From: Paragonimus westermani
Lineage: Eukaryota > Platyhelminthes > Trematoda > Plagiorchiida > Troglotrematidae
Direction: 5' to 3'
NCBI GenBank assembly: GCA_008508345.1
Contig: QNGE01003619.1
Location: 1-64,000 of the forward strand
DNA length: 64,000 nucleotides
Under the pieces are notes generated by a model. The model made no database searches and was not told the DNA's origin. It saw only the letters and a program-made list of their open reading frames with translations. Shown in pieces: positions 54,186-64,000 of this stretch. The position numbers and the translations under genes were made by a program. Each line of letters starts with the position of its first letter. Position 1 is the stretch's first letter.

Positions 54186-54265
54186 TCCAATGAGGAAAAC
54201 GGAATCGAACGAACTCACCTCACCTCATAGTTCTGGTCGAGCAACCGTTAGGCTTTTTTCAACAA
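54186..54265 (-). mobile_element. tRNA-like relic, probable SINE head (family 2)
   Basis: On the minus strand the segment reads GCCTAACGGTTGCTCGACC in the A-box position. It has a B box GTTCGATTC at 54202-54210 and roughly tRNA-like spacing between them. Acceptor-stem pairing is not evident, so it is not a functional tRNA gene. A tRNA-derived SINE head or tRNA pseudogene is likely. It is antisense to the channel gene. Confidence 0.45.
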
Positions 54266-54604
54266 ACATGACAAAAATCAAATGACAGAACTGTTCTAAT
54301 GGGCAGTCCCGTTAAGTTCTAACTAACGACGGATATACCGTGAAAACCAATGCAGCTTTGAGCGCTGAGGACAGTATGTGGTGTGGTCTACTGTGACGCT
54401 GAATCTGTTGAACTGACGATGAAAAGTTTCGTTTACGTCATCCTGATTGTGGACTCAGATTGCGGACATTCGCGTTGCGTCTGACGAACAGTCGTCGTAG
54501 AACGCGTTTACTATATAGTAATTTGGTTTTGTTTACGTTCTATTCAGTTCATATATGAATATGTTGGTGCCACATTGTGTTTGAACGCCGATGTCAATGT
54601 TACT

Positions 54605-54790
54605 ACCTAAGAGCGCACGATTTGTCACCGTTCTATTTCCTAAGAGTGTATTCTGTCCTCCATATGTACACACTGAACGAATAATGAAATCTATCGCTCG
54701 AAATAACGCTTTAATGTGGTCTCTGTCAAAAACAGACCAATGAAGTGATGATTCAGTCCAGTTTTTCAGTCCTAAAAGTGTGCGATTAGG
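54605..54790. repeat. Three imperfect copies of a ~19-base motif
   Basis: CCTAAGAGCGCACGATTTG (54605-54623), CCTAAGAGTGTATTCTGTCC (54639-54658) and CCTAAAAGTGTGCGATTAGG (54771-54790) are variants of one motif. In the minus-strand open frame 54533-54799 they appear as repeated LLG-containing units (NRTLLG, QNTLLGN, NRALLGSN). The frame has no recognised family. It looks like a decayed, irregular tandem repeat rather than a gene. Confidence 0.45.
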
Positions 54791-55849
54791 CCCGAACAAC
54801 GGGAATCTGATATAGTGAGCTGTTGTTTCTCTCTAACCAAGATTTCTGACTGCAGACTCAAAGTTGAACAGACCGGACCTTGACGTCTGTCCCAAGAATG
54901 ACACGTACTTTCATAATAACATGACTGTTGACACACGGTTTCAAGCAAGTGTGAGCGAAGATAATGTGCTTCATAGTAATCACCACCTGCAATTCCTCGT
55001 TTACAAATCACATGAACTGCGTCAGCGGATGTCGATGATCGCGGCAAAATGGAACAATATAATGAGCATTACACTTTTGCTCATTAGGCTTTAAAATTAG
55101 GGCTTGACAAACAACAAAAACGCAAATAATCTACCTGTGTTTTGTCATCAGATCCAAGTGGTAGGCATGTTAAGAATTCATGGTGGCACACGGTCACAGT
55201 TTTCCGAGACTACTAAAACTACTAACGTCCTTGCTCTTCTAGAATAAAACCGATTGACCTCGGAATCTGAGACTCTTAGGTTTCCTGTTTGCTCGTAGTT
55301 TTCAGGAAATTGGGCTTTCGTATTTTTAAGGCTTTCAATAATATATATATAGGCGATGAAACAGAACAAACATATATGGCTATGTATTTCTCACGCTATC
55401 GCAGCAAGTTAGTCGTTATGAATAATTCCGTAAGATTTCCTGTAGCCCCTATTAATTTCTTGTTGTGTTCTTTTGGCTATTTCACACTTTCACCCTGTCA
55501 AATATGTGAATCCAGATGGTGGTATCATCCTATTCACCTGTATATAACTGCCATGAGAGTGACGGGAAGATTCTGTGAGCCATGTCGCCGCTTACCATAA
55601 CAAATAAACATAGCCTCAATAAAAAGAAATGAAATTCATAAAACAGAGTTGAACATAAGAACTGACAATTTTGTGGAGAATGGCATATCCTTGACTGTGG
55701 CGCAGTATCATCCCCACAAAAAGCAGCCATGAACCTTACCACAAGGTACTCTGTTTCTGACCGCCTCCAGCTCCAACAGTAAACGAAATCATTTTTGAAA
55801 AGTTCAAGAAGTGATAAAAGAAGACTAACAGGAAGAACTGGAAGTATTG

Positions 55850-56796
55850 GGTATACAGGCACTTCGCCACCTCGGATACAGTTTATAGCCAGTGGTTTGA
55901 GTAATCACGAGAATCTCAGCCAGGCAAGCATCACCTAACTACTCCGCTTAATGGAACAGACGAGATCATTGTATTTCACGACTACGCTGTTGCTTCGTCA
56001 CAAGCGGCTTTACTTAACTGTTGGTGGTCTCAGTATATAATGCTCGATGTGTTAACCGTTCAGCTGGCATAGTGGGTAAGGACCCCATCCATTGTGGGTT
56101 GCGCAACGTGATTAGCTAACCAGTTGTTCACGGATTCTGAGCACTCCAAAATACATACCGAAGGACGGCCGTATTACTAAAGTGACCAGTCCACTAAGTG
56201 TTTGCTGACTGGCGGAGACAACGACGGTCAAACACATGTCTGGTTACGTCTTCGATGAGAACGGTCCACGCTTCCGAAACAGCGAGCAAAACGGAACTTA
56301 CTCAAGCAATGTATACACTTCCTTTCAGCGACAACCGGATACCTTTTCGACGCCACAGATGACGTAGGTTGATAAAGACAAGTCCTACTTTGGATATCCC
56401 TGCAGGTATCATATCAGAAATAATGCAAGGAGAAGAGATAGAGCTACCAAAGTATATGAAACTGTCGACAGTTTAGGCGGATTGTTTGAAATAAAAAAGT
56501 TAGAAATGGGAACGCCCCGGTGTTAAAGTAGAACTTTACACTTTGAAGGTGCAAATTCAGTTCCACACAAGGCAGCTCAGTTACTCTCCCTGTTCAGAAC
56601 AGCCTGTAGGTATTTGACAGAAAGGCTAAGTTAGAAGATTTAATCCGCATACTCGATGTTGGTTGACATAGGGCCACCAAGCAGCACAACACCAGGTTCA
56701 CTGGATTCTTGAAGTACGCATTTCAGAATGTATCCCATGGTAAAATTGAACAAAGAGAGGAGATTGGTCATTCTCGAATAACACTATTAAAAGTGA
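55850..56796 (-). pseudogene. LINE ORF2 fragment: reverse transcriptase thumb and C-terminus
   Basis: The YADD motif C is visible at 56640-56657 as IEYAD followed directly by TAA, so the second catalytic aspartate is gone. After a further frameshift, the frame from about 56460 downward is long and collinear with LINE C-termini: FIYFGSSIS, NLRHLWRRKG, LSLKGSVYIA, VEDV-like IEDVTRHVFDRR, CLRQSAN and a final W-G-x-L-P-T-M-P-A-E-R block. In-frame stops occur at SVYIA*, ANT*, NP* and TG*. Later words (YSNHWL, TVSEVAK) lie in another frame near 55.88 kb and mark the end of recognisable coding. Confidence 0.85.
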
Positions 56797-57620
56797 TCAA
56801 CGAACAAGACAGTTACCCACCCTGCTTGCATAATGGGCAGAGACTGACCTCAATATATCCATATATTTCCCTGAAACTCCCTTGCCGAGAAGGCAGTCCT
56901 GAAAGCCATTGTGCACAACCAAACCGAAAATAGAATTTAGGTCTATAAGGACCATGACGGTCAAATTTCTATGAGAGTGCCGATTCTCCAAGATTTCTCC
57001 TGAAGTGGAAATGTGATCAAAGTACCCATCACCGGACGTGAATCTTGCCCGTCCGTCACGTATCTGACTCTGTGTGAGCTTGATAACCCGATACAATATA
57101 AGGTCAGTCGGCAGCTTGGATGAAACAGACATAGTCTTCGGGATTCCCTCATGACCACGAGAATTACTTCTGATAAGTACCAACGACGAGGTGCTTTTTC
57201 CGTTTCTCGGACCTTCTGGAAAAGTGATCAGCTCTGACCTGAACTTCCTTCTCGTTATCTTTGCAGTGAAAAAGCAAGAAGAGACATGGTCCACCAACTA
57301 GTCTACATTTCAATAACTATACGTCCACTGACAATTCGTCATCAGGTAAAGGAACGTCTAGAACGTGATACTTAACGATTCCGTTTCCATTGCTTACGTG
57401 GTCTGACTGGGTCCAGTCGAACTGTTCCTCAAAATATTCAGCTCGCTCATCAAGTCGGCGCGGTTGACTGGTGATGAGTGAACCATCATTTTTAAGGATG
57501 GCCTCAATTTCAACGACTCGAATGCCAGTGAAACCGCGAACGAGGGGAATAGCCTTATGTAATCCCCAGGTAAAAAGGCTCTATCCATCTCTTTCGATTA
57601 TTCATCCAAGTGATGTTCAT
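56797..57620 (-). pseudogene. LINE ORF2 fragment: linker and reverse transcriptase fingers/palm
   Basis: From about 57.6 kb down the match continues as EMDRAFLPGDY, ILKNDGSL and RAEYFEEQFDW, typical of the linker before the RT. A 166-codon frame open at 57297-56797 then carries QIRDGRARFTSGDGYFDHI (usually a QAGFRxGRGCIDHI-type stretch), ENRHSH, the motif A region VLIDLNSIFG and DCLLGKGV. In motif A the first aspartate is kept but the AFD end is now IFG. Several frameshifts separate these blocks. It is a non-functional remnant of the polymerase that copies element RNA at the target site. Confidence 0.88.
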
Positions 57621-57959
57621 GGTCTTTGCGCGAACTTTTGAGCACCTTGTGTTTAGGTTAACAACGACCACTTTCATATTCAGAGGCGTTTGAAATCGAC
57701 AGACATGTTTTCATGAAAGTCACCGACATGACACAATTGCACTTCATCCACAAGTGCACAATTCTCTCTGAATAAATCGTTTTGAAGAAAAATTGCATAA
57801 CTCCTGCGAACTGTTTGCACTGTTCGTTAATATCTCTCACATGGCTAGAACCAAGTAATTTGTTCATCATTGACTCTTGTAAGCGTTTATTACTCTTTCC
57901 TCGTTCGAATGCAGGTCAATATCTCGTGTTCACAAAGATGTGATCTCTGTGCAAACGAT

Positions 57960-58790
57960 GGAACAAAACAAGCACGCACAACAGCATGATCCTAGTACGA
58001 GCAGTTGCTCCAGAATGTGCGACAGTCTTTAACAGTTCGACGACACCTGTGACTAACTGTGATTGAGTTGGACCCATAAATGAGAAGCACAAAGCGATCT
58101 CCATTTAACAAAGTGTCCCTCTTTATATTTAAATACTGTGCTCAAAATATACAGAGTATGAGATACGCACAGCTGTAGCAGTCTTTTACGATGGTCATTG
58201 CGTCGTTTTCGGACACCGACTACGTCTATTAGCCGTCTTCCTTCTGCGAAAAAATAACCAAGTTGAGCGTTGAAATTGACCGTTATTTTAATGATATCCG
58301 ATTGTTTAGTTTGCTTCAGAAGCTCAACTAGAGCGTCGTGAAACCTATCTTTGCTAGCATATGAGCAACTATTCGTTGAAGCGTAAGTGAATTCAACGTA
58401 CGTGCGACGCTCTCCTGAGTTGCGTTGGCAGATTTTAAACGATATATTGAGTCTAATAGTGGACAAGTGATTGTTCAGTGCGATCCAGTCAAAGAAAAAT
58501 TGCTCTTCTCTGAAATTTATTGCGATTCCCACCGCATCTTGACGACGGGATTCAGATTCGACATCACCGGAGACCGTGAAAGAGAAGCGTTTGAGTCGAT
58601 ATTTACCCATAGCTGAACTCAAGTGGATAGCCGTCCTGAGATCGTAGGTTTCCGTCTCCGACACACAGCATACATCGGGCTTCAAACTAGGAAGCCTGCT
58701 GACCAATTTGTCGGACGGTGTCGGTATAGAACGCCTCAATGTTCACTAGCTATCTTGATTCCAGAAAAAACCCTCACTCAAGGACATAGA
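57960..58790 (-). pseudogene. LINE ORF2 fragment: APE-type endonuclease
   Basis: This is the amino-terminal nuclease domain, which in an active element nicks target DNA. A frame of 228 codons is open from 58739 to 58053. It carries PDVCCVSETE near its start (the catalytic Glu region) and FNAQLG around residue 150, where the usual GDxNA motif has lost its Gly and Asp (VNFNAQLG). A different frame before it encodes VRQIGQQAS, showing a frameshift near 58.69 kb. After it the match resumes in another frame as KDCRTFWSN and DHAVVRA, with a TAG at 57992-57994 in place of the serine of the final SDH motif. Catalytic residues are therefore missing and the domain is inactive. Confidence 0.88.
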
Positions 58791-61778
58791 GGATGCAAAA
58801 CTTAAGAGGGGGAAATCAATGGCAGGAGTCCTAACGGATGAAACATGTCACTTTCGGGAGAACGGTAACTTTTGGTAACTCTCTATTAATGTGCCGCGGA
58901 AATAATTGTCTTGAGGGATCGCACTTCGAGTCTGTGACTCAAAGGTATGGTCTGCTACACAACAGGATCCATGGTTTTCCTGGGGGACCCATCTTGGAGC
59001 CAGTGACTAAAGAATTTGACTTATTTGGCAGTCAGAATTTTTTAACTCGAGAATGCAGTGAAGAACACATTGTTGTATGATCGTACCTACTGCTGCGCGC
59101 AATGGATGCATTCAGATATACAGCAGGCTTTAGGATTACACCGGATGTCTTTCAACCGTATCAGATAATACGGTGAACCGCTGAACGATCCTTGTTCATT
59201 GCTTTCTTAACCCTCTTACTGATTCGGAAGACTGTAACTGTGCAAATAATCCTCCCGTATACTATTAGGACAGTGCCTTGCTACCTAAGCATTCATGCAC
59301 GGTCAGCAGTGCGACATACAATCCTATGGAAACATCTAATTTTCGTTTGACTGCTCCCCTTTGGCCTGTCTGTTGAGATTGCATGTGGAAGGACCGAAAT
59401 CCTAGCCATCATAGCCCTCCGGATTAACATACTGCAAAAGCCTGACCAGCATGTTAACATGGCAGAATAGAGAAATATCTCTATTTCAGATGACCTTTCT
59501 TGCCAATGAATTTTGTGATCACGAGGATACTCAACCGGAAAAGCAAGAAACACTCATTTTTCTCAGTGGAACAGTCAAAACTTTTAACATACCTGGACGA
59601 AGTCGTTGCTTGATCACCACGTAGGTTAACCCACTTACTAGTGACATCAGTGTACAGCGCACGGTGTTTTCGTTGCTCAGTTAGACTGCAGTGTAAGTGG
59701 CTCAACTTAACAAAGTGCTTTTCTCTCCTCCGAACTGATAAGACACCATACTTCTTCCCCATGTTCTTTTCAACAACCTAGTCACATGTGTAAAGAATTA
59801 CTGGGAAGGGTGTTTTCACATAGATACTGAGTTGTCTCTTATATGGTCCAGCGTGTTTGTACCCACGGACAGATTCGTAAAAAGCAAAAATTGGGACATC
59901 CGATTTTATCTTTTTTTTCTGTTTTTGCTGAACACAGCAAACAAAACGTCTTTGTCCACAACATACAATCGCCCAGCAGAAGTCAATAGCAGTTAGCTTG
60001 ATACGCACGTCTATCCCTATTTACAGGAACTTCAACGATGATTGTTTGTTATCCCGGTATGCCTAAACGTTCCGGCTTTTGAAACACGAGGTGTTAGGAG
60101 GAGGCTACTAATGGCATACCTTTCCGACCATCGTGTGACTTGGGTTCCGCTTTGGCAATATTTACGGTGCAATAACAAACGTCATCTCTGGTCACTTGTG
60201 TTTCTTGATGTAAGCAGTTAGTTGACCATGTTCTCAGAAGAGCGTGATGTAAGTTACTCCGAAGGGTTCAGCAAATGCCCGAACTACTATTAACACGTTA
60301 TCTCGCAGGTTTTCGAATCACTTCGCCAACAAACAGTGCGCTAATATTACGAAGCTTGGTCGAAACCGTTATCACTAATTTTGTTTCAAATTACGGCGGT
60401 TATGACTACCTGCTAAGATGCAGACTAACCAGAATCGGTTCGCCGACTTTGATCTGCGAGAATGTGTTGCGGTAACTTTTGGTAGTTAGAGATATAGCAG
60501 CCCAAACTCATTGTTGCGATATTTAAGCGTCAGTTTACTCTGCTTTACTATACACTATCGATTAAATAATTTTTTTTCAATACTTAAAGGTCGTAGCCTG
60601 TCAAAACCCTTTAGTGGGGAGTGTTTCCTGATGCTAGGTTTGCCAGAAAGCAGGCTGTATGCCGGGCAACTTGTAGAACACAGTTAAGAGGGACTTGCTT
60701 TTGACACCCGTCAATCACATTTTGAAAATCAAAGGAACAATATAACAACACACATTCCACAGCAGGCAAAATTGTTGTCGAAACATTCGTTTTCCACCAA
60801 TAACTCGAATGAGGTAGATATCGGGCTGATATTGCACGATTTGTCTGAAAAAAAATGTCGCCACATCCTTACGAGCGCATAGAATGGGTCACCCATACAT
60901 CAGTATGAGAAAACAAACATGTTAGAGAATGCCACTTGCCAGAATTCTCATCCATTGTCATAACTGTGGTAGCAAAAATCCTACAGACAATAGGCCACAT
61001 TATGTGTTCTCACGATAGAACTGACATGAGACAGTGAGTTAGCTGGCACATATTAACACATTATATCCTATCTCTCTTTGCAGATGACTGTGTTCATACC
61101 CTGACAACAAAATTCGCTTTTGTTTTTTTGATCCGTAAAATGCATGAGGCTATTCATATCCCTCCTCTCAACCTCATATAAAAATCTGGTTGAATATCCA
61201 CTCCCGTTTGAAAATAATTAATTCGTCATATGTAAAAACATTCACAAACACATTAAAAGAGGAATAAACATTGTTGCTCGATACACTCAAAAATGAAAAT
61301 ATCGGTTGTTTGTTGGTCCCAGACAATATCTTGGTAAATTTGAACACACAAGTAAAATGTTACGTTGGCCCATTCAGTGCGTTTAAGTTTGATATTTCAT
61401 GATTATGGAGGAATGGCAATAGTCAAGGTGTTTTTTACTGCTATACTGCAGCGCTCTTTCAGTCAAAAACTATTTATGAAGCAGTAAGCTTTTACACACA
61501 TTTAACTGCTCAGCATTCACGATATCCGTCAGGATGATAGTCTGGCACACTGTATGTGTAACGGAATTGTACCTGGCACTCAAAACAATGTCCACAATTA
61601 GGTAGCATTAGCTAATATGTACAATAGTACATGTGCAATTCTTATGGAGTATTAATATATAAACAGCGCACGGTAATCAAGAGATTATGCACTCACAGAG
61701 GTGCTGGTAGAGATTTCACTCACGCATAATAATTTATTCTTGAACCCCAAACGATTACCGGAATATAATCTAAGAACT

Positions 61779-61824
61779 AGCACTAGACTTGAGTTTCGCT
61801 CTCATTAGAGCGCATCAGTAGTGC
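61779..61824 (-). mobile_element. SINE family 1 body fragment, inverted
   Basis: On the minus strand this reads GCACTACTGATGCGCTCTAA, then GAGAGCGAAACTCAAGTC and TAGTGCT. This parallels the body at 51.4 kb (GCACTATCGACGAGCTCTAC, GAAACTCGAGTCTAGTGC). Only about 46 bases are recognisable. It lies head-to-head with the plus-strand copy that begins 7 bases further on, and the two form an inverted repeat. Confidence 0.65.
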
Positions 61825-61830
61825 ATATGA

Positions 61831-61935
61831 GTGCATAATGAGAGCGAAACTCGAGTCTATTGCTTATTTTCGAAAGAGGAAAGTCTATCTGATTGCGAAG
61901 CCTGCGATCAAATGTGAGTGATGTTCAACTCATCA
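61831..61935 (+). mobile_element. SINE family 1 tail fragment
   Basis: It contains GAGAGCGAAACTCGAGTC, TATTGCTTATTTTCGAAAG, GGAAAGTCTATCTGATTGCG and GAGTGATGTTCAAC in the same order as the copy at 51.4 kb. The tRNA-like head is absent, so this is a 5'-truncated or broken copy. Together with the inverted fragment just upstream it forms a hairpin with 30-base arms (61779-61808 and 61835-61864; three mismatches; 26-base loop). Confidence 0.7.
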
Positions 61936-63143
61936 TCATCAGTAACCTTTTGTTATTCTTGGTTCGAGCTCAGTGATTTTATCAATGGAGTCATCTATCA
62001 CGAACTTCAAACGATCATTCAGAATAAGTAACATTCTTTACGTAACTCGATTTGTCAAGTAACATTGCTGTCGACTCTCTATCTGGATTCAAAATCACCA
62101 GAGCTTCTTCCTTTCTAAGGTCTTCCAGAAAAAACAGTGTTTTCATGTGACCGCCTGTTTATGTCTGGAACTAGTTGTACAATGCTAATTTCCGTGATCG
62201 GCCAACTTTGCCTTAAACCATTGCGCACCGTTATTTAAGCTTGGGGTCAGTTTTGTGACCTGATCAAAACGGTTCAAACTGATAATACGCAGGGAAGTTT
62301 AGCAGGCCATTATCCGTTCACGTCGTCGTTTTTGAATACTCTACTAGAACTTACTTAGCTCATAAACTTAACAGAAGTTAGTTACCGCCATTTCTGCTAC
62401 TTTTGGTTACCCTCCAGTTGTCGCTGTTCTCCAAAAGGTTCGTTGGCTAACAAAATGACACTGGGACAGTTTATTAGCGATTGATATTTTTCGTTTAAAT
62501 GAATGAGAGGTTATGGAACCTTACACGTAAATCGATTGACCCACCTGCGGTTGATCAGCGTCATTCGAGCCTCACTTAGACGGCTGTCCTTACAGGCACA
62601 CACACAACGTCAACTACAGCTTCTCTACGTTGTCACGACTGAGTAGTTTCCAATTGGAAGCTGTTAATATTGTTCAGCGCTTCACGCGTCGTTGCTTGTT
62701 CTATTTACTTTTAAATCCTTCTCAGTTTATCAGTTTACAGGGTTCTTCCATTATGAAATAAATATGTGCCTATTGGGCGACTGAGCACAGAACACAGTTT
62801 ACTAGTGAACGATGAAATGACTGATAAGTTTCAATGAACAACAGTTCAGACCTGTCTGAGATGAGGCGTAAACTTTCTAAACGATTGGGTACTACCGGAA
62901 CACTGTGACAAGAGAAGGGCAATTGTCCTTAGGTGTTAATTTGATATATCCATGCATACATAATTTAGAAGCTAACATTGTACAGGTACGTAGCCTCCCA
63001 CTAACAAGGCTTATCTAATTTTTCCATCATTCGTTTCCACACGTTCCAGGATGTAAACTGTCACAAGTGACATCTGTACCTTATTTATACAACAATGCTA
63101 TCTAAACAACAGCTTCTACTAAATTTCTCTGCATACATTTTAG

Positions 63144-63371
63144 GTAGAACCCTGCTGTTGGATGACCTACACTTCGCACCGTGAAACTCAGGAGACCTTG
63201 CAAATATTAAACGCCTTAGATCTGGACACAGAACGGAAAACTGAAGAAGAACTGTACGCAAAGTTTGGTTTTGAGGAAGCCTATCAAGCCGGTAATTTAA
63301 CTGTATGGCAAAGGTACAAACCCAAAATCTGGATGCTGTTTGACGAATCGTATTCCTCATTGAGTGCAAAG
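63144..63371 (+). CDS. Shaw: Shaw-type (Kv3) voltage-gated K+ channel, coding exon 2 (end of T1 and linker to S1)
   Basis: This 228-base exon encodes residues 94-169. It opens with [10 protein letters not shown], where Cys97 and Cys98 complete the HX5CX20CC zinc motif begun in exon 1. It continues with HRETQETL (105-112), LDLDTE (118-123), [14 protein letters not shown] (126-139), WQRYKPKIW (147-155) and ends [12 protein letters not shown] just before where S1 begins in Shaw channels. The acceptor is TTTTAG at 63138-63143 and the donor AAG|GTAAGC at 63371/63372, near consensus; both ends are phase 0. The exon is short relative to the whole channel, so S1-S6, the S4 voltage sensor and the GYG pore must lie beyond the window. 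The stretch at 137-148 ([12 protein letters not shown]) differs most from insect Shaw, as expected for the linker. Confidence 0.95.
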
Positions 63372-64000
63372 GTAAGCACAACAATCTCGTTTTGTTTGAA
63401 AACAATATTGCGGGAGAAAACAACTCTGTTGTTTCAAACAGTCTGCGAAATCTGTGTGTGAAATTTGTATTGACCGAAAGCAACTTGATAATTATATGCA
63501 AACAACAGAAATTGTTTCAATTAAGCTTGCCCATCTGCGAACAACTGTAAAACCGACATAATAACGAAATTTTGTAGCGTTTGTTCTGATGGCATTCGAA
63601 TATCCAATTATGGTAAGCAAATTTCACCAAACTAATAGTCGTAGAAAGATTCAGCAACAACGCATCCCATGAATTGTTTCTACGAAAGCACATGGTTGGT
63701 TCCGTTATTCTAATATCGCTGGTTTGATTATGGTTGCGGTTTGTTGGTAACGCTTTGTTTTACTGTAACATTTCCTTCAAGTTTCCGTTTTTGTTTGCGT
63801 CGTAAAACAATCAAGTTATACTTCGTCAAATTTTATAAAGTTTTTAACGGTTTATTTCATATACAGGCAATCTTTTTGTCGGAGGGTTACTTCAGAAATC
63901 GCCTCCGTACAAATGGTTTCCCTTTGGTTACATTAGTTATAGAATTACGAATTGTGGCTGATTTGTTTGTATAATTTGTGTTTCCATTCTGCTATCACTC
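63372..64000 (+). other. Start of intron 2 of the channel gene
   Basis: After the GTAAGC donor the conserved Shaw reading stops. The frame runs on for some 30 codons ([13 protein letters not shown] and so on) and then meets a stop, without the TIGVVSV-like start of S1. Nothing resembling S1-S6 appears in the last 630 bases, so the next exon lies outside the window. A 77-codon open frame at 63741-63974 has no channel motif. Confidence 0.8.

Larger units (their letters stand above)
55850..58790 (-). mobile_element. Decayed non-LTR retrotransposon (LINE) with endonuclease and reverse transcriptase
   Basis: Read on the minus strand, this 2.9-kb segment shows in order an APE-type endonuclease, a linker, reverse transcriptase and the C-terminal region of a LINE ORF2. 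The order and local matches fit an ORF2 family I remember as common in trematode genomes (CR1/RTE-like; clade not settled). Frameshifts separate the parts and several stop codons interrupt them, so it cannot be autonomous. The 5' end falls near 58.79 kb, where similarity fades, and the 3' end near 55.85 kb. No target-site duplications or terminal tail repeat were identified. It lies antisense inside intron 1 of the channel gene. Confidence 0.88.
43732..63143 (+). other. Intron 1 of the Shaw-type channel gene (about 19.4 kb)
   Basis: The donor is GTGACC directly after the glutamine codon at 43729-43731 (non-ideal at +5). The acceptor is TTTTAG at 63138-63143. Joining the two exons in phase 0 restores the conserved Shaw sequence around residues 90-100 with no gap. 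The intron carries SINE fragments at 44.0, 51.4 and 61.8 kb, a tRNA-like relic at 54.2 kb, a small degenerate repeat at 54.6-54.8 kb and a decayed antisense LINE at 55.85-58.79 kb. Between these I see only AT-rich DNA with no recognised exon. A 147-codon open frame on the plus strand at 45998-46441 has no recognised family. Alternative internal exons cannot be ruled out by eye. Confidence 0.9.

Noticed and set aside
31605..54265. tRNA-like segments as functional tRNA genes
   Set aside because: A and B boxes are recognisable but acceptor and anticodon stems do not pair, and most are followed by a shared SINE body.
55530..55862. 110-codon minus-strand open frame as a gene
   Set aside because: It begins where the LINE C-terminal similarity ends and shows no domain. 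It is best read as LINE 3' region or flank.
58425..58805. Two plus-strand open frames of 60-63 codons
   Set aside because: They overlap the LINE endonuclease, which reads convincingly on the minus strand, so they are shadows.
63085..63501. 138-codon minus-strand open frame
   Set aside because: It is the antisense shadow of the conserved exon 2. The plus-strand reading matches Shaw across the whole exon with correct splice sites.
1..64000. CRISPR arrays, operons, phage genes or integrated viruses
   Set aside because: No regularly spaced direct repeats, no dense co-oriented coding and no viral structural or polymerase motifs. The only polymerase is the non-LTR reverse transcriptase.

Overview
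The window looks like a piece of an AT-rich metazoan genome with very large introns. The best fit is a flatworm, probably a trematode, but that assignment is an inference. It rests on three things: a recognisable Shaw-type (Kv3) potassium channel gene broken by an intron of about 19.4 kb, decayed non-LTR retrotransposon sequence that resembles an ORF2 family I associate with fluke genomes, and dispersed tRNA-derived SINE fragments. There are no operons, no dense coding and no prokaryote-like ribosome binding sites.

Layout. From 1 to about 43.4 kb I find no exon I can name. The stretch is intergenic or upstream intronic DNA with short random-looking open frames, a (GT)n run, two G-runs, one tRNA-derived SINE copy (31.6-31.8 kb), a near-perfect 39-bp inverted repeat (33.57-33.70 kb) and a tRNA-Glu-like relic (37.13-37.21 kb). 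At 43453-43731 lies the first coding exon of the Shaw-type channel, with a clear start codon and 3' splice donor. The intron 43732-63143 follows. It carries SINE fragments (44.0, 51.4 and 61.8 kb), a tRNA-like relic (54.2 kb) and a decayed, antisense non-LTR retrotransposon of about 2.9 kb with recognisable endonuclease and reverse-transcriptase domains (55.85-58.79 kb). At 63144-63371 is the second coding exon. The window ends in the next intron, before transmembrane segment S1.

How it works together. The two exons join in phase 0 to give residues 1-169 of the channel: the complete cytoplasmic T1 tetramerisation domain plus the linker towards S1. The Shaw-type zinc site (His70, Cys76, Cys97, Cys98) is assembled from both exons, so correct removal of the 19.4-kb intron is needed to build it. 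Everything else I can support is repetitive or apparently non-functional DNA. I did not find a convincing new biological system. The observations most worth checking are the near-perfect inverted repeat at 33.6 kb, the head-to-head SINE hairpin at 61.8 kb and the splice acceptor just upstream of the channel start codon.
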